Notes: generated by a model not told the origin, from the sequence alone. 64,000 nucleotides of DNA from Apteryx mantelli (GCF_036417845.1 NC_090001.1:9345501-9409500); one strand, 5' to 3'. Positions 11,590 to 22,829 are shown, counted from the stretch's first letter. Numbers and translations are program-made.

Positions 11590-12440
11590 GCCAAGCCCTA
11601 GGGCTGCCGTGGGCAGGGGGCCGGGGCAGGAGGGGCGAGAGGACACTGGCCTGCCCTGCCCTGCCCTAGGGGCAGCAGAATGCTGCCTGTGGGCTCCAGC
11701 ACCACGGCCAGCACCAGGGCCCCCACGCTGGCGCCAGGGCTGCCACCAGCACATGCCCCAGCGCTGACCCCCCGGTGTCCCGCACGGCCCCTAGGGCACA
11801 GGGCAGCCAGCAGCCCCGCGGGGCCCCTGCCGCACAGCCCAGCCCCACCAGGGCAGTGGCCGCGCCCCAGGGCCCCGCACTGCCTGCCCACATGGCGCCG
11901 CGCTGCCCCCAGGCCCCACCGCGCCCCGCGCTGCCGCCCACAACATGGCACCCGACCGCGGGGGAGGGGGCAGAGCTGGCCTCCAGGGCAGGAGGGCCCA
12001 GCGTTGCCATGGTATTGCCCAGTGTAGCCCTCCTATTGGCTGTCAGGAGGAGGAGGGCGGGCATCGATTTCACTGATGGCTCTGTCAGCCAATTGCAGTC
12101 CAACATGTGGGAAAAAAAAGACGTCAAAGAGGTGAAAGAGGAGCGGGAGCAAAGCAGGCGAGAAGCGAGCGGGCGAGAGGGTTTGGTGGGGGCTGCGGGC
12201 GCGTTCAAATGGCAGCGGGTGCCCTCCCACCGGGGTGGGGCAGCAGCGCTGGTGCCGGGGCTGCTTTGCTGCAGGAGCTGCAGCAGGGGCTGGTGGGGCC
12301 ATGAGCAGGGGCCAGAGCGACGTGGGCCAGAGTGGGGAGCTGCCCTGCAGCCAGACGTGGCGGCCTGCCCCGAGCAGCTGGGCCGGGGCGGCTCGGTGGG
12401 GTTTGGGGGCAGGAAGCTTTGCCCCTGTGGTGGCTCTGGG
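11590..12440. promoter_or_regulatory. CpG-island-like promoter core with X-box and CCAAT boxes
   Basis: CpG-dense, G/C-rich stretch. It holds GTTGCCATGGTATT at 12,003-12,016, close to the RFX-family X-box consensus (half-site GTTGCC with ATGG spacing). An inverted CCAAT box (ATTGG, 12,035-12,039) follows 18 bases later, and a CCAAT lies at 12,089-12,093. The same arrangement exists in the inverted copy near 50,786-50,823. X-box plus CCAAT at this spacing is known from MHC class II-type and ciliary gene promoters; which gene, if any, is driven here is unknown because no coding exon is recognisable nearby. Promoter activity is inference. Confidence 0.5.
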
Positions 12441-13189
12441 GTCCATGTTAAAGCGTTTCCCTGAGCTGCTGCTGCCAGCGCAGCCCCAGGTGCTGCTCGG
12501 AGCTGCGTTTGGGAGGTGCTGGGCAAAGTGTGAGCAGGCTGCTGGTGTCCTCGCGAGGTGCCCTTCCCAGTGGTGTCTTTTGTTGTGAAAAACTGCATTT
12601 CCGAGTGGCTCTGAGAGAGGCTGTGCCCGCATGTCATGCCATGCCTTAGCCGTTGGTTTTGCTCCCTGCCTCTTGCTTTGCACCGAGACCTGTGAGCTTG
12701 GCAGCAGGGTGAAGGGTGTTTGCAGAAGAGCTGTGTAAGTGTGAGCTGTTTTGCTTGTCAGGGCCTTGAAAGTTGATGAACGGCCATTGCTTGCACTTGC
12801 CGTTGTTCTTTCCATGCTCCTAGGTCAGGGTGAAGAGTGGCTGAATTGTGGCTCTGCTGGTTTCACCAACTGAGATGCCCTGGCCTGAGTCCTTCCGCGT
12901 GTCTCCAGTTGTCAGGGCCTAAAATAGGAGAATGCTGGTTGTCCTGGATGTGTAGAGGATTTTCTGGTTTTGTTCAGCATTGGGGAAGGAACCAGAGTTC
13001 TGAGTTGCGGGAAGGCTTCTCCCTGTGCCTGGGACATGAGGCCCTGCTGTCTTCAGGTTCATGATCGCTGCTCCCATGCAATCGTCCCGTTAGAAAATGT
13101 TGCCCAGAATTACTTGCAGGCTGTTCTCCAATTCTTAAGTTTCATAGGCTAGGTGTTGATAATGCATAGCAGAAGCTAATCTTTTGGTG

Positions 13190-13345
13190 TAGTAACTGGT
13201 AGACAATGGGTGTTTCAGAGCATTGTGAGTATTATGAGGCCATGATGTGAATCTGTGATGTGATGACACCTCTATGTGAGCAGCTGAGAGGTGAGGAGAA
13301 GACACATGGCTTGGATGCTGGTGGTGAGGTCACTTCTGGGTTTGT
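13190..13345 (+). repeat. Two to three diverged units of the 65-bp minisatellite family
   Basis: Contains TGAGGTCACTTCTG and related spaced TGATGTGA motifs near the end of segment A. The inverted copy of segment A holds a longer run of the same family at 48,775-49,480. Confidence 0.45.
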
Positions 13346-13750
13346 TGCATGTGCTCAGAGGAGGGATTGACCCCTGCAGAGCTCTACAGCAATACAGAAA
13401 TGCAACTCATTAATCAAGCAGAAGTAGATGTTCCACATCATCTGACACAAATTTTATCCCACTCCGTCATCATGCGTTAATACTGCTACATTTCAAATGC
13501 GGATGATGTTCTGTGGTGAGCATGGACATGGAGTTTGCTTTTCCACTTGTTGCTAAGTAGAAGCTTGCAGCGTCCTCGCAGTCAGCTAGGGAGTCCAGCT
13601 AGACTTTTGAGGCTGCTAAATGAATCTAGTGCTGGTGTGAGCACTGGTGTTAGTAATCTCTTCTTGCCAGGGTGTGTGTGCTTTAAGAATTGCCCCTGTG
13701 AAAAGAGCAGGGAGCTTGTGAGGTTTTCCTGGCAGGTCTGAATGCTGTGT

Positions 13751-15529
13751 CTGTCTTTGAGGTGTCCAGCTTCTTTTATGACACGTTTGGAAATGTAACA
13801 CTTTAGGGGTCTCTGATTTTCTGTCCCCGTATGCAGTCACTGGAGAATGGGTGCAAAGGCTGTTGGAGGAGGCAGAAGGAATGTCACCCCCCAAAAAGGG
13901 TATGGGCCACATTTTGAAAGAGATTTCTTTTTCAGGGAAGTTGAGGCACAAGCGAGAAGCAAGAGCTGGCCTGATCAGCCACTGTGAGAGTACTTCTTCT
14001 CTGCTTCCTGGTGGGAAGGTGGGAAGTGAGCAGGCCCTGGGCTGTGAGTGGCTGTTCAGAGGCCGAGCCTGTTGCAAGGCCTTGGAGGACTGGAAGGGAA
14101 TGGAAGGTCTGGAGAGTTGGGCTTTGTGTGTTGTGGGGTGCTTGGGGTGCCCTGTGTGCTGCCATGTGTGGTGCTGTGGGCTGTGTGTCGCTGATGCAGA
14201 GGCGTGTGTTGGTTGCCAACCCTCTGTGAGGTGTGGAGGTAACAGCGTGTTGCAGTGCGAGATGCCCTGTAGTGGAGCCGGGTGGTGGCGCCAGTGTTTT
14301 GCTGCTCAGCGTGGGAGGAGGTGTCTGGAGAGAGCAGTGCTCTGCTCCCAAGGCCCAGCCTGCCGTCACAGTGTCCTTCTGGGAGACGTGGGTGAGGACT
14401 GTTGGTGACCGTGTTGCCTCCTTGGAGCATCGTGGTGCGAGGCAGGGCTGCTCCCAGTTTGGTGGTTTCTGTCAGCTGAGCTTCAGGCTTGCAGTTTCGG
14501 AAGGGTTTGATGCTTCCGTGAGTCTTTGGGATTTTACTGACTGCTGGAGAGAGTTCTCTTCTCCCTCCTTAAAGGCTTTCTGTTGAAGCTGGACCCTCAT
14601 TGCATCTTCCCATCTCAGACGCTAATCCATTGCTATCCCTCAGCGAGATGGGTAGTTAATGAAAGCAGTCAGAGGCATTTCTCCATGTTGTGCCTACGCA
14701 GAGCCTTGCAGAGAGGGGAGATGCCCCCTCACAAGAAGTCAGGCCTGTGAGGGCGATGGGTGGCTCTGAGACACCTGTCCTTGCTCAGCGGTGGAGGCGG
14801 CATCTCCAAAGCCTCTGGTGCCTTTGGCAAGAGTCTCACAATAGCATATTCCTTGAGGCTGCAATGGGGGAGCCATGTGGAGGTAGCAGGGCTCCAACGC
14901 CCTGCTCCAGGCAGGTGCCAGTAGAGGAGGTATCTTGGGGCCTTTTCCAGTGAAGTTTTGATTATCTGCAAGGATGGAGATCTGGGAACCTCTCTGTATC
15001 CGTGTGCCGCAGTTTGGCCACCGTCACGGAGAAAAAGGTTTCTTCTTAACGTCTCAGAAGCATTTCCCATTGTCCGATTTGTCCCTGTTGCCTCCCATGC
15101 TACTAGTGTGCACCTCCAAGAAAATCCGGCTCCGTCTTCTCTGTGCCCTCCATAAGGGAGCTGTGCACAGCAGGAAGATCCCCCTTGGCCTTCTCTTGTC
15201 TAGGCTGAACAAACCCAGCTCTCCCAGCCTCTCCTTTTATGCCCCACGCTGCAGCCCCTGACCATCTTGGTGTCCCTGTGCTGGACTCCCTGCAGTGTGT
15301 TAGTGCCTGTGCAGAACTGGAGAGCCCAAATGGGACCTGGTATACAGACATGGTGTCACCTGTGCCAAAAAGAGGGGTAGAATGTCTTGGTGGCCCTGCT
15401 GGCTGTGCTCTCACCAATAGAGCTCAGCACAGAGGGGAGACATTTGCCCCTGCCTGTTGTGACTCTGTAAGGCCAGCAGAACTGACAGTAACACTCCAAT
15501 TCTTTCTTTCTTTCTAGGTTGCTCCACTC
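13751..15529. other. Unique stretch between segments A and C
   Basis: No recognised gene. 14,100-14,300 is rich in G and T with many TGTG steps. The 15,180-15,330 part reads like a very old minus-strand CR1 3' region. Overlapping open frames of about 100-185 codons lack any domain. Confidence 0.5.
15180..15330 (-). mobile_element. Ancient CR1 LINE fragment
   Basis: The plus strand shows the wording typical of the antisense of the CR1 reverse transcriptase C terminus: GGCTGAACAAACCCAGCTCT, then CTGACCATCTTGGTG and GTGCTGGACTCCCTGCAG. It is much more diverged than the CR1 copies at 24 and 53 kb. Ends are uncertain. Confidence 0.6.
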
Positions 15530-17500
15530 ATGTAGGTTCCCAGTGCAGTCCTAGAGCCCCTGAGGATGGAGGCAGGATGCCAGGCTGTGTCCCTGTACCT
15601 GTCAATATCTTGGCCAGTGTCGTGAGCCCTCTGTGAAAGCAGCTGCAAGTGACTGAGAAGAGGCTACATATGGATGCGAAGGCTTCCATAAATGCACCTG
15701 GCTTCCCTGGGTGACATGGGGTGTGGGTTCACCTCCTGGTACCTCTGCTGTGCTACATATTCCACATCCCACAACTGCTGTTACTGCCAGCCCGCTCAAC
15801 AAATGCTATTGTGCCCCCTCCTCTTCCTAGGAGGTTGTGGTGCCATACAGGATGAGTCCAAGACCCTTACAATAAATGCCAGCATGTCTTGAGTGCCTTT
15901 TGTGAGTGCCCCAAATCGTCCGTAGCTTGACCTGAGGAAGTCTGACAGCTCTTGGGCTCGTGGCTCTGCGAGGGGTGAAGATGTGCCCAGGGCCAGGTTG
16001 CCTGTTGCACCCAGCCCTCAGTGCTCTGTGAAGTCAGCTGTGCAGCCCGGACTGCTGCTGCAGAGGCTGTGCAGGCAGGAGAGCTGTCATTTCAGCAGCC
16101 ATCCAGTGTGGGGCTGCCTCATTGCTTGGGCCTCATTTCAAAGGCTCTGCACCCTTTTTCCCTTCACCGGGGCTCCTTGTCCTAGTAACTAAAGGAAAGG
16201 AACGGAGGTTCCTTTGGGCTCAGGAGGCCTTCCGGACTTTCAACTGTTTCTGCATTGTATCTGTAACTTTTGTATTACTAAAGAAAATCCCCATTCCCCC
16301 ATCCCTAGCTGGAGATTCCTGAGGGGATGGGGGTAGAAAGCAGCAGCCTGCTGTGCCCAAAGCAAGCAGGATCCTTCCCTCTGAAAACAAAAGCATCACC
16401 CAAGGAGGCAGCTCTGTGCCTGATCTTGTGCTGCTCATTTGAAGAGGCCTTGTGAGCCTAGAGTGCCTTGGCCACCTTGTGGTGTTACCACAAGAGCTTC
16501 GCTGTGTGTCTGGGCTGAGGAGCCAAGGGAAGGCAGTGAGCAGAGCAGTGGCTGGGGAGTGTGCAAGTGGCGAGTGTCCTGCATGCATCTCTTCTTGCTG
16601 GCACTTGGTTGTATCTAGCAGAAGAGGCAGCTGTGTGGGGCAGAGACAGTGTGTTTGTAGACTAGGTGGCAGAGCAGAGGTCTGGCATCAGGTTGATGCC
16701 TGCTGCAGTGCTGAGTTGATCTGAGAGTGTCAGAACCCCTTTGCAGTGCAGCTGCTCCCTCAGCTGATCTCTGTCCCTAGAAATGCATTAGAAATGGAAG
16801 TGGCATCCTGCTGCCATTGTGTAGGTGCTGCAGTGCAAAGGCTCCCAGCTCGGACTTGATGGTACTAAAGAAAAAGCAAGACCAGTTGTTCCCTTTTGTG
16901 ATTTGTGTGCAGGGTGACAGAGTGGAGCTGTTGCATGACCTGGAGCGAGTCTTGCCAGGAGATGAAAGCTGTTTGCAGAAGACTGTTCTGTACGGAGTGA
17001 TCACAGCGTAATCAAGGGACGTGCGAGTGGCCCAGGTGAGCTTCTCCTCTGTAAAGGTTTGCACTTTTCAGCTCCCTTGTGACTCAGTCCCAGCTAGGGC
17101 AGCAGCAGGCACATCAATGCCATTTGTGCTTGTGAGGTCAGTTGTGCCTCTGAAGCTGGTAGGCCAAGAGCATGTATGTAGCTTTGGTGATGATGGTGAG
17201 GTCTCTTGTGTCTCCATGCCTCTTAAAGGGGGAGCAGGCCCATTGCTGCTGTTGGTGCTTTTGTGGTCAGTTATGCATGTGGCTGGTGATCAGCCTGGAC
17301 ATTGCTGCTGTTTGTGCTTGTTTAGGTCAATTGTGCCTCAGTCGCAAAGAGGCCAGGAGCAGCTATATGGCTTCATGGCTGCCTGTGGGGTCTCTTCAGC
17401 CTGAGCACCTGACAGTCCAGCTCGATGGATATTGCTGCTGTTTGTGTTTGGGGAGTCATTTGGCCTCAGTATCTGCTAGGCCACCAGCAGCCACGTTGCT
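15530..17500 (+). repeat. Segment C, first copy of a direct duplication
   Basis: Matches 41,891-43,800 in the same orientation: for example a 66-codon frame at 15,602-15,802 differs at only about ten positions from 41,892-42,092, and the 16,452-16,724 and 16,817-17,064 blocks recur at 42,740-43,006 and 43,095-43,345. No open frame resembles a known protein. It leads directly into the 65-bp array. Confidence 0.88.
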
Positions 17501-18625
17501 CCTTTTTTGTATTTGTGAGGTCACTTCTGTTGAGTGACTGATAGGCCACTGCTGGTGATGTGGCTGCAGTTTGTGGTTGTGTTGTCACTTGTGTCTCAGT
17601 GCCTGACAGGCCAGTGCTGGTGATGCGGGTGGAGTTTGTGGTTGTGATGTCACTTGAGGCTCAGTGCCTGCTAGGCCAGTGCTGGTGATGTGGCTGCATT
17701 TTTTGGTTGTAATGTCACTTGTGGCTGAGTGCCTGATAGGCCAGTGCTGGTCCTGTGGGTGCAGTTTGTGGTTGTGAGGTCACTTGTGGCTGAGTGTCTG
17801 ATAGGCCAGTGCTGGTGATGTGGGTGCAGTTTGTGGTTGTGAGGTCACTTGTGGCTGAGTGTCTGATAGGCCAGTGCTGGTGATGTGGGTGGAGTTTGTG
17901 GTTCTGATGTCACTTGTGGCTCAGTGCCTGAGAGGCCAGTGCTAGTCCTGTGGCTGTAGTTTGTGTTTGTGATGTCACTTGTGGCTGAGTGTTTGTTAGG
18001 CCAGTGCTGGTCCTCTGTGTGCAGTTTGTGGTTGTGATGTCACTTGTGGCTCAGTGCCTGATAGGCCAGTGCTGGTGATGTGGGTGGAGTTTGTGGTTCT
18101 GATGTCACTTGTGGCTCAGTGCCTGATAGGCCAGTGGTGGTCCTGTGGGTGCAGTTTGTGGTTGTGAGGTCACCTGTGGCTCAGTGCCTGATAGGCCAGT
18201 GCTGGTCATGTGGCTGCCATTAGTGGTTGTGAGGTCACTTGTGGCTCAGTGCCTGATAGGCCAGTGCTGGTGATATGGGTGCAGTTTGTGGTTGTGATGT
18301 CACTTGTGGCTGAGTGACTTCTAGGCCAGTGCTGGTGATGTGGGTGCAGTTTGTGGTTGTGATGTCACTTGTGGCTCAGTGCCTGATAGGCCAGTGCTGG
18401 TCCTGTGAATGGAGTTTGTGTTTGTGAGGTCACTTGTGGCTCAGTGCCTGATAGGCCAGTGCTAGTCACGTGGCTGCAGTTTGTGGTCGTGATGACACCT
18501 GTGGCTCAGTGCCTGATAGGCCAGTGCTGGTCCTGTGGGTGCAGTTTGTGGTTGTGATGTCACTTGTGGCTCAGTGCCTGATAGGCCAGTGCTGGTCATT
18601 TGCCTGCAGTTTGTGGTTGTGAGGT
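17090..18625 (+). repeat. 65-bp minisatellite array
   Basis: From about 17,510 to 18,625 there are 17 tandem units with a very regular 65-bp period; the GGCCAGTGCTGG landmark (first copy GGCCACTGCTGG, one copy GGCCAGTGGTGG) recurs every 65 bases from 17,544 to 18,584. Each unit contains TGAGGTCACTTGTGG or TGATGTCACTTGTGG, then CTCAGTGCCTGATAGG, then a variable GATGTGG/CCTGTGG and CAGTTTGTGGTTGTG. 17,090-17,510 holds more diverged units. It is not a CRISPR array: there is no unique spacer between repeats and the host is eukaryotic. Confidence 0.95.
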
Positions 18626-19361
18626 CACATATAATCTGTGCGGAGTGAATGTGACGGGATGCTCTATTTCTAGTGCTATCAGGAGAGATGCCCATGTCAG
18701 CAGAGTGCCCTGGACTCCAGGCATTGTTTTCTGGCTCTGTGCCTCTCCCCATGGGCAGCAGCGAGAGCATTCCAGCCAAAAGTCTAAGATCTTTTGCTCG
18801 AGGAAGTCTAAATCAGTTGGAGCATTTATACTAATATAGCTTCTGTTGGAAGCTGTAGAATACAACAAGCTCTCTCTGAAAAGAAAGAAAAAAAAGGGGG
18901 TTGGGGGGAAAACAACCCTCCTGGCTAGTTACTGGCTGAAGTGGCTTTGTAAGGTTTTTGTGAAAGGGAAAATGCATGTTGAAAGTGAATGAGAGCCTTC
19001 AGTGTGCCAGTGGCTGTTTTAGGCATAGTCTGAACTCCCTTCTCCTGGGGGGGGGCCTTTGTAGTGTCCTGCCGTTTGCAGTAACGGTGGAAGATAAATT
19101 CCTTGTGCAGCCTTAGGAGCCCTTTACTTAAATTAAGGTAGAGTTTAGACAAGACTCTTAAATAATCCCTTTGTAACTCTCTGGGGTGTGTGTATGGTTT
19201 TTTTTGTTTGTTTTCTTGTTTGTTTGTTTTATGCTGGCAGAGCTTCCAAACCAAGTAAGCAAATCACATCTTTTCTGGACAAGCCCCGTTCCATTGTTTT
19301 TATCAAGGTAGTTTATTTTCTGAACCTTCTCTAGAAAATTGGAGGTATGTAACTTGTGAGG
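18626..19361. other. Non-coding stretch with simple repeats
   Basis: Contains an A/G run at 18,876-18,910 and a TTTG-type simple repeat at about 19,196-19,230. No gene or recognised element. Confidence 0.5.
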
Positions 19362-19740
19362 TGTCGGAGTGGGAGACGGACCCAGAGTAACGATGAGTCT
19401 CAATGTGAGTATGATCGTTCTCCCTTTATTCAAGTTCTTACAGAGTATATGTAGACAGGCAATAAGCATGTGCTAGCGATAGCTATATGATTGGTTTACA
19501 GCCCTTGTTCACGCGCCTAAAGCGGATATACGATTGGTGCAGGATTGCTGTTCACGCGGAGAAGTCTGTCGACTTGTTTACCTCCTTGTAGCTCCTGTAG
19601 CTCCTGTACCTCCTGTAGCTTTCTTCTTTTGTGCTGTTCAAGGACAGCTCGCATAGCTGTGGGATCCTCCCTTCATCATGAAGGCAGGATTGCTCACTTC
19701 TAAGAGATCATGCCCCTTTTCACTTAACCATTCTTCCACA
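19362..19740 (-). repeat. 3' LTR of the minus-strand provirus
   Basis: TGT...ACA ends, 379 bases, about 90% alike to 22,850-23,223. On the minus strand it carries a TATA-like TATACTC region near 19,450 and AATAAAG near 19,420. A purine-rich tract (AAGAAGGGGGAAT on the minus strand) sits just upstream, as expected for plus-strand priming. Confidence 0.92.
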
Positions 19741-20379
19741 ATTCCCCCTTCTTGTTTTTGAGCAATCCAGGCTTGGTTCACTACTTTCAGCAGAGCTTTC
19801 TTAATATGGCTTAATACTACACATAAACACAAACCTATAACTACAAGGATCATTAATATGCGTAAGCCTTCAGTAAGCAACCCTATTAGCCACTGTGGTA
19901 GATTTCCAAACAGGTTAGTTAGCCATTCGTCTAACGGCCCATGGTTCTGACAGATTTTACTTGCGTGCTCCTTCAACCACTGTAATTGTTTGTGAATGGA
20001 TTTACCATGATCAGACAAATTCATGCAACACATACCTTCAAAATCCTCACAACCATGACCTTGAGCTAATAACAAAAATCAATTGCAGCCCTATTTTGCA
20101 GAACGGCATGGTGCAGACTACTTTGGTCCTCTAACAGGCTATTACCTCAGTGGTGACGTTAGCTTGCTTCTCTGCCCAACAAGCCAATCGTCCTATTTGG
20201 TTTAAGGCATTGCCTGCTGTTGCCCCAGGCACAAAGAGAGACAAAAACACTCTTTCAGTAGGACTGAGTAGGGTAACCTTATCATTACAATCTGGTGAAA
20301 GCCCTACGGCCGCCCGTTTACTACGGGTGGCAGTCCTGTTCCCTGTTATATTTTCCACTTTTTTTTTTTTTTTGTACAA
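19638..20379 (-). pseudogene. env: env remnant: surface/transmembrane junction and transmembrane subunit
   Basis: Minus strand. The first fragment (20,379-20,131) includes a basic furin-type cleavage region (RSKR), a fusion-peptide-like hydrophobic stretch and a heptad region containing LACWAEKQAN. The second (20,075-19,638) holds the CX6CC motif (CEDFEGMCC) followed by a helix and a membrane-spanning stretch of about 22 residues (ILMILVVIGLCLCVVL), with the frame running on into the 3' LTR. CX6CC plus this layout is typical of alpharetrovirus-like envelopes. A stop codon at 20,131 and a frameshift separate the two pieces, and nearly all of the surface subunit is missing. Confidence 0.85.
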
Positions 20380-21320
20380 ATGTTTTATTTAGATTTAAGG
20401 AATTTGACTTTGCTATATAATGCAGTTATTAGGTGGCAGTTACCAACCACTATAGGAGTGCATGTATAGTGTGACAGTGACAGGGAAGTTGAGCAGAATT
20501 TTTCTTAGATTTTACTCCACATTTTGAAAGGTAGCAATTTAAATTAAGGCTTAGTTTGCTAGTGTTTGGCATAACCGTTCCACATCTCATAGGTGACAGT
20601 TTGTTTCTGGGAGGAAAGTTCAATACTGTGCAAAATGGTAGCAGGAACAATGTCAGACACTAATAATGTAGAGTGGCCAGCACATTTATGCTATTCTGAT
20701 GGAGCCTGCTGTAACTGGCCTCCTGACTCTGAAGGACACTAAAGAGGAAAAGAGCGCTTACAATCTATGCAATGCCAAGCTAGGTTGAGTATCAGGAGCT
20801 CTGAATGCTGAAAGGCAGCGTATCAGTTTTGCACAAGACACTTATGCTCCAGCTCTACTGAGTGAAGTAGAACCAGATACAGTGAACCTCCTTTACTATT
20901 AGGTATGCTTTGGATTTTTCCTGAATGTGATTATCTACTATGGATTCTTGAACAGGCAAAACTCAAAGGAAGCATGCTCATCTTTCTGGAAAGTACTGGA
21001 AAAGACACATTCATTGCCTGAAGTTAATAAAACAGTGCTTGATTTTCTCCTCTCACATGCCTACAAGCCTAGATTTCTTTGCATTAAGTAAGGTCCAAAA
21101 AAAAAAAAAAAAGGTATGGCCTCTTGCACTGCAGGAATGGTTCAACCAAAACTCAGAGTCAAGCTAATTCAGCCAAAATCAAGACACAAAAGTACCAAGT
21201 GCAAGGAAAGGTTGGTAAGTTGTCAAAATCTCTACAGTACAAGGCAAGCCATTTCAACTTCACTATGAAGTTGTACTAAGCTTTTAGTGGTCAGACACCT
21301 CTGAGAATCTTTATTGACAT
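20359..21320 (-). other. Non-viral, host-mRNA-like tract captured inside the provirus
   Basis: Read on the minus strand, about 950 bases of AT-rich sequence with no retroviral similarity end in AATAAA (20,384-20,389) followed 10 bases later by an unbroken run of 15 A (20,373-20,359), and env resumes directly after the A run. This is the structure of a polyadenylated transcript's 3' end. An internal T16 run (minus strand) lies at 21,097-21,112. No open frame longer than about 66 codons and no recognised protein, so it is most likely 3' UTR. The source gene is not identified. It occupies the place of late gag, pol and most of env. Confidence 0.65.
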
Positions 21321-21463
21321 GAACTTTCTTTTTTTCCTCTTTCCTCTTTCCTCTTTCCTCTTTTTTTCTTTCTTTTTTTTCTCTTTTTTTCTTTCTTTTT
21401 TTTCTCTTTTTTTCTTTCTTTTTTTCTCTTTTTTTCTTTCTTTTTTTTTTTTTGGGGGGGGGT
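21321..21463. repeat. Purine/pyrimidine simple repeat
   Basis: Plus strand is almost pure T/C with recurring TTTTTTTCTTTC units, ending in a run of T and eight G. It marks the boundary between the gag remnant and the host-like tract. Confidence 0.9.
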
Positions 21464-22689
21464 CCCTGCCAGGCCCTGTCACCACATATCAAAAAGACGT
21501 CTGGCGGCAAGGCTTTTGGGGTACCATTGTTCCAAATTGGGGTCCTAATCCAGTCCAACCTCCCCCATAGGTTGAGATGGTGGTACAAGCTTGTTGTAAA
21601 ATTTTCCAAACATGTGGCTCCCATTTCCCTTGGCCATTCTGTTGTATCACAGGGAATGCCAACACTGTGGGACCCTCGACCCCTCCGAGAGGTTTCCATT
21701 GTCCTTCTATAATGGTGTCTTTGATAACGCCGCTCCAACGCGTAGGTACGGGAGGCGCAGTCGCGGATGGTGCAGAGGGGCTCAGGAAGCATGGAGGAAC
21801 GCTTCCCCCCTTGTGCTTTGTCTGCAGCGCCAGTTCCTCAAGGTGCTTTAAAACTGTTTGCAACATTTGTGCAGTGACATCTGGGGCTGTTTGCAATATT
21901 TTTGCAGTGACATCTGGCGCCGGCGGCTCTGTTTTCCCGGTGACCGGGGTAGTATCACCCGAGGACTTGCTGGAGGAAGGCAGGGGTGGATACAAAGGCG
22001 AAGAGGAAGGCTGAGGGAGAGGGGGGGCAATCGGCGGAGGAGGAGCAGGCAGGGCGGAAGGAGGGGGCCGGCAACCCTCTCCGCCCAGGTCTATGAGGTC
22101 AGCCAGAGGTGTGGCCTCCTCCCCTTTTGAGGCCTCCTCCAAGCGCACTTCCTCCCCTCCCTCAGAGTTCACTTCCGCCTTTCCCACAGAAACTTCCGCT
22201 TTTTCAGCCACGCGATCGGGCTTGGCTAGTGGCAGAGGCTTCAGCCTCCCCCCTTGCTCGCACCTCGTCCATATCCTTACAGATGGGTCCTGTTGGTCCC
22301 TTCACCGCGGACAACCCAAAGAACCGCGCAATGGGTCCCGGTTTGCTCACGGGCTTTTCGGGAGGGGCTCCTGGTCGCAGCATTTGTACGGCAGCACATG
22401 CTGCTTCACTCTCTGCCTTCATTGATGTTAAAGTCTCTAGCACGGTGTTCCAAAGCGCACGAATGGCTTTAATCTCTTTTTCCTCCTTCTCGTTCCCCTC
22501 AACTGACTTCTGCCACATCATCCCTCCAAAGTCCCGCCATTTGGACACAGAAAACAGTAAGCAGGTGTCAGAAAAGTGACCCCAACGCCGTCCCAGTTTA
22601 ATCAAGCTGTGTAGCAGTTTCGCCGGTACATCTATCCCTCTCTTAGAGAGGATTCCAGCGAGTAGCGTTGCTGCAGCATCAATTTCCAT
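21464..22689 (-). pseudogene. gag: gag remnant: matrix, proline-rich linker and start of capsid
   Basis: Minus strand. A 161-codon frame from 22,689 begins MEIDAAATLL with a helical matrix-like region. An overlapping 240-codon frame from 22,211 carries a long Pro/Ser-rich linker and then PVIQQNGQGKWEPHVWK, which looks like the N terminus of a retroviral capsid. The two frames overlap around 22,205, so a frameshift joins them. Coding stops soon after the capsid start (TGA near 21,489) and similarity ends at the simple repeat. Most of capsid, nucleocapsid and protease are missing. Confidence 0.8.
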
Positions 22690-22829
22690 AGCTGCGCCTC
22701 TGAGAGGTGGGGTGCGACCCCACTAAAATGTTTGCCCGGCGCCTGCTTCGGGCAGTGGCCTCTCAGCCGTGGTTTCCCACTCCCCTCCTCTAGCTGCTTA
22801 CCGCAGTCTCGGAGATCTTAGTCGAGCGT

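Larger units (their letters stand above)
9950..13750 (+). repeat. Segment A, left copy of a 3.8-kb inverted duplication
   Basis: Reappears in reverse complement at 48,380-52,545. Matching landmarks include the 10,000-10,380 block against 52,180-52,540, the 10,600-11,250 block against 51,240-51,880, the CpG-rich core, the 12,840-13,150 block against 49,670-49,980, and the 13,535-13,740 block against 48,390-48,560. The summed coordinates drift between about 62,480 and 62,840, so there are internal indels, mainly around 11.3-12.0 kb. No host gene is recognised inside. The long open frames here (up to 323 codons) are low-complexity Ala/Pro/Gly-rich translations of GC-rich DNA. Confidence 0.88.

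Noticed and set aside
11666-12637. Open frame of 323 codons on the minus strand, with 229- and 260-codon frames overlapping on other frames
   Set aside because: Low-complexity Ala/Pro/Gly/Cys translations of CpG-rich DNA on several frames at once; not kept in phase in the inverted copy at 50-52 kb; no domain.
17510-18625. CRISPR-like regular array
   Set aside because: Contiguous 65-bp tandem repeat without unique spacers in a eukaryotic genome.
21291-21485. Lys/Glu-rich protein on the minus strand
   Set aside because: Translation of the purine simple repeat.
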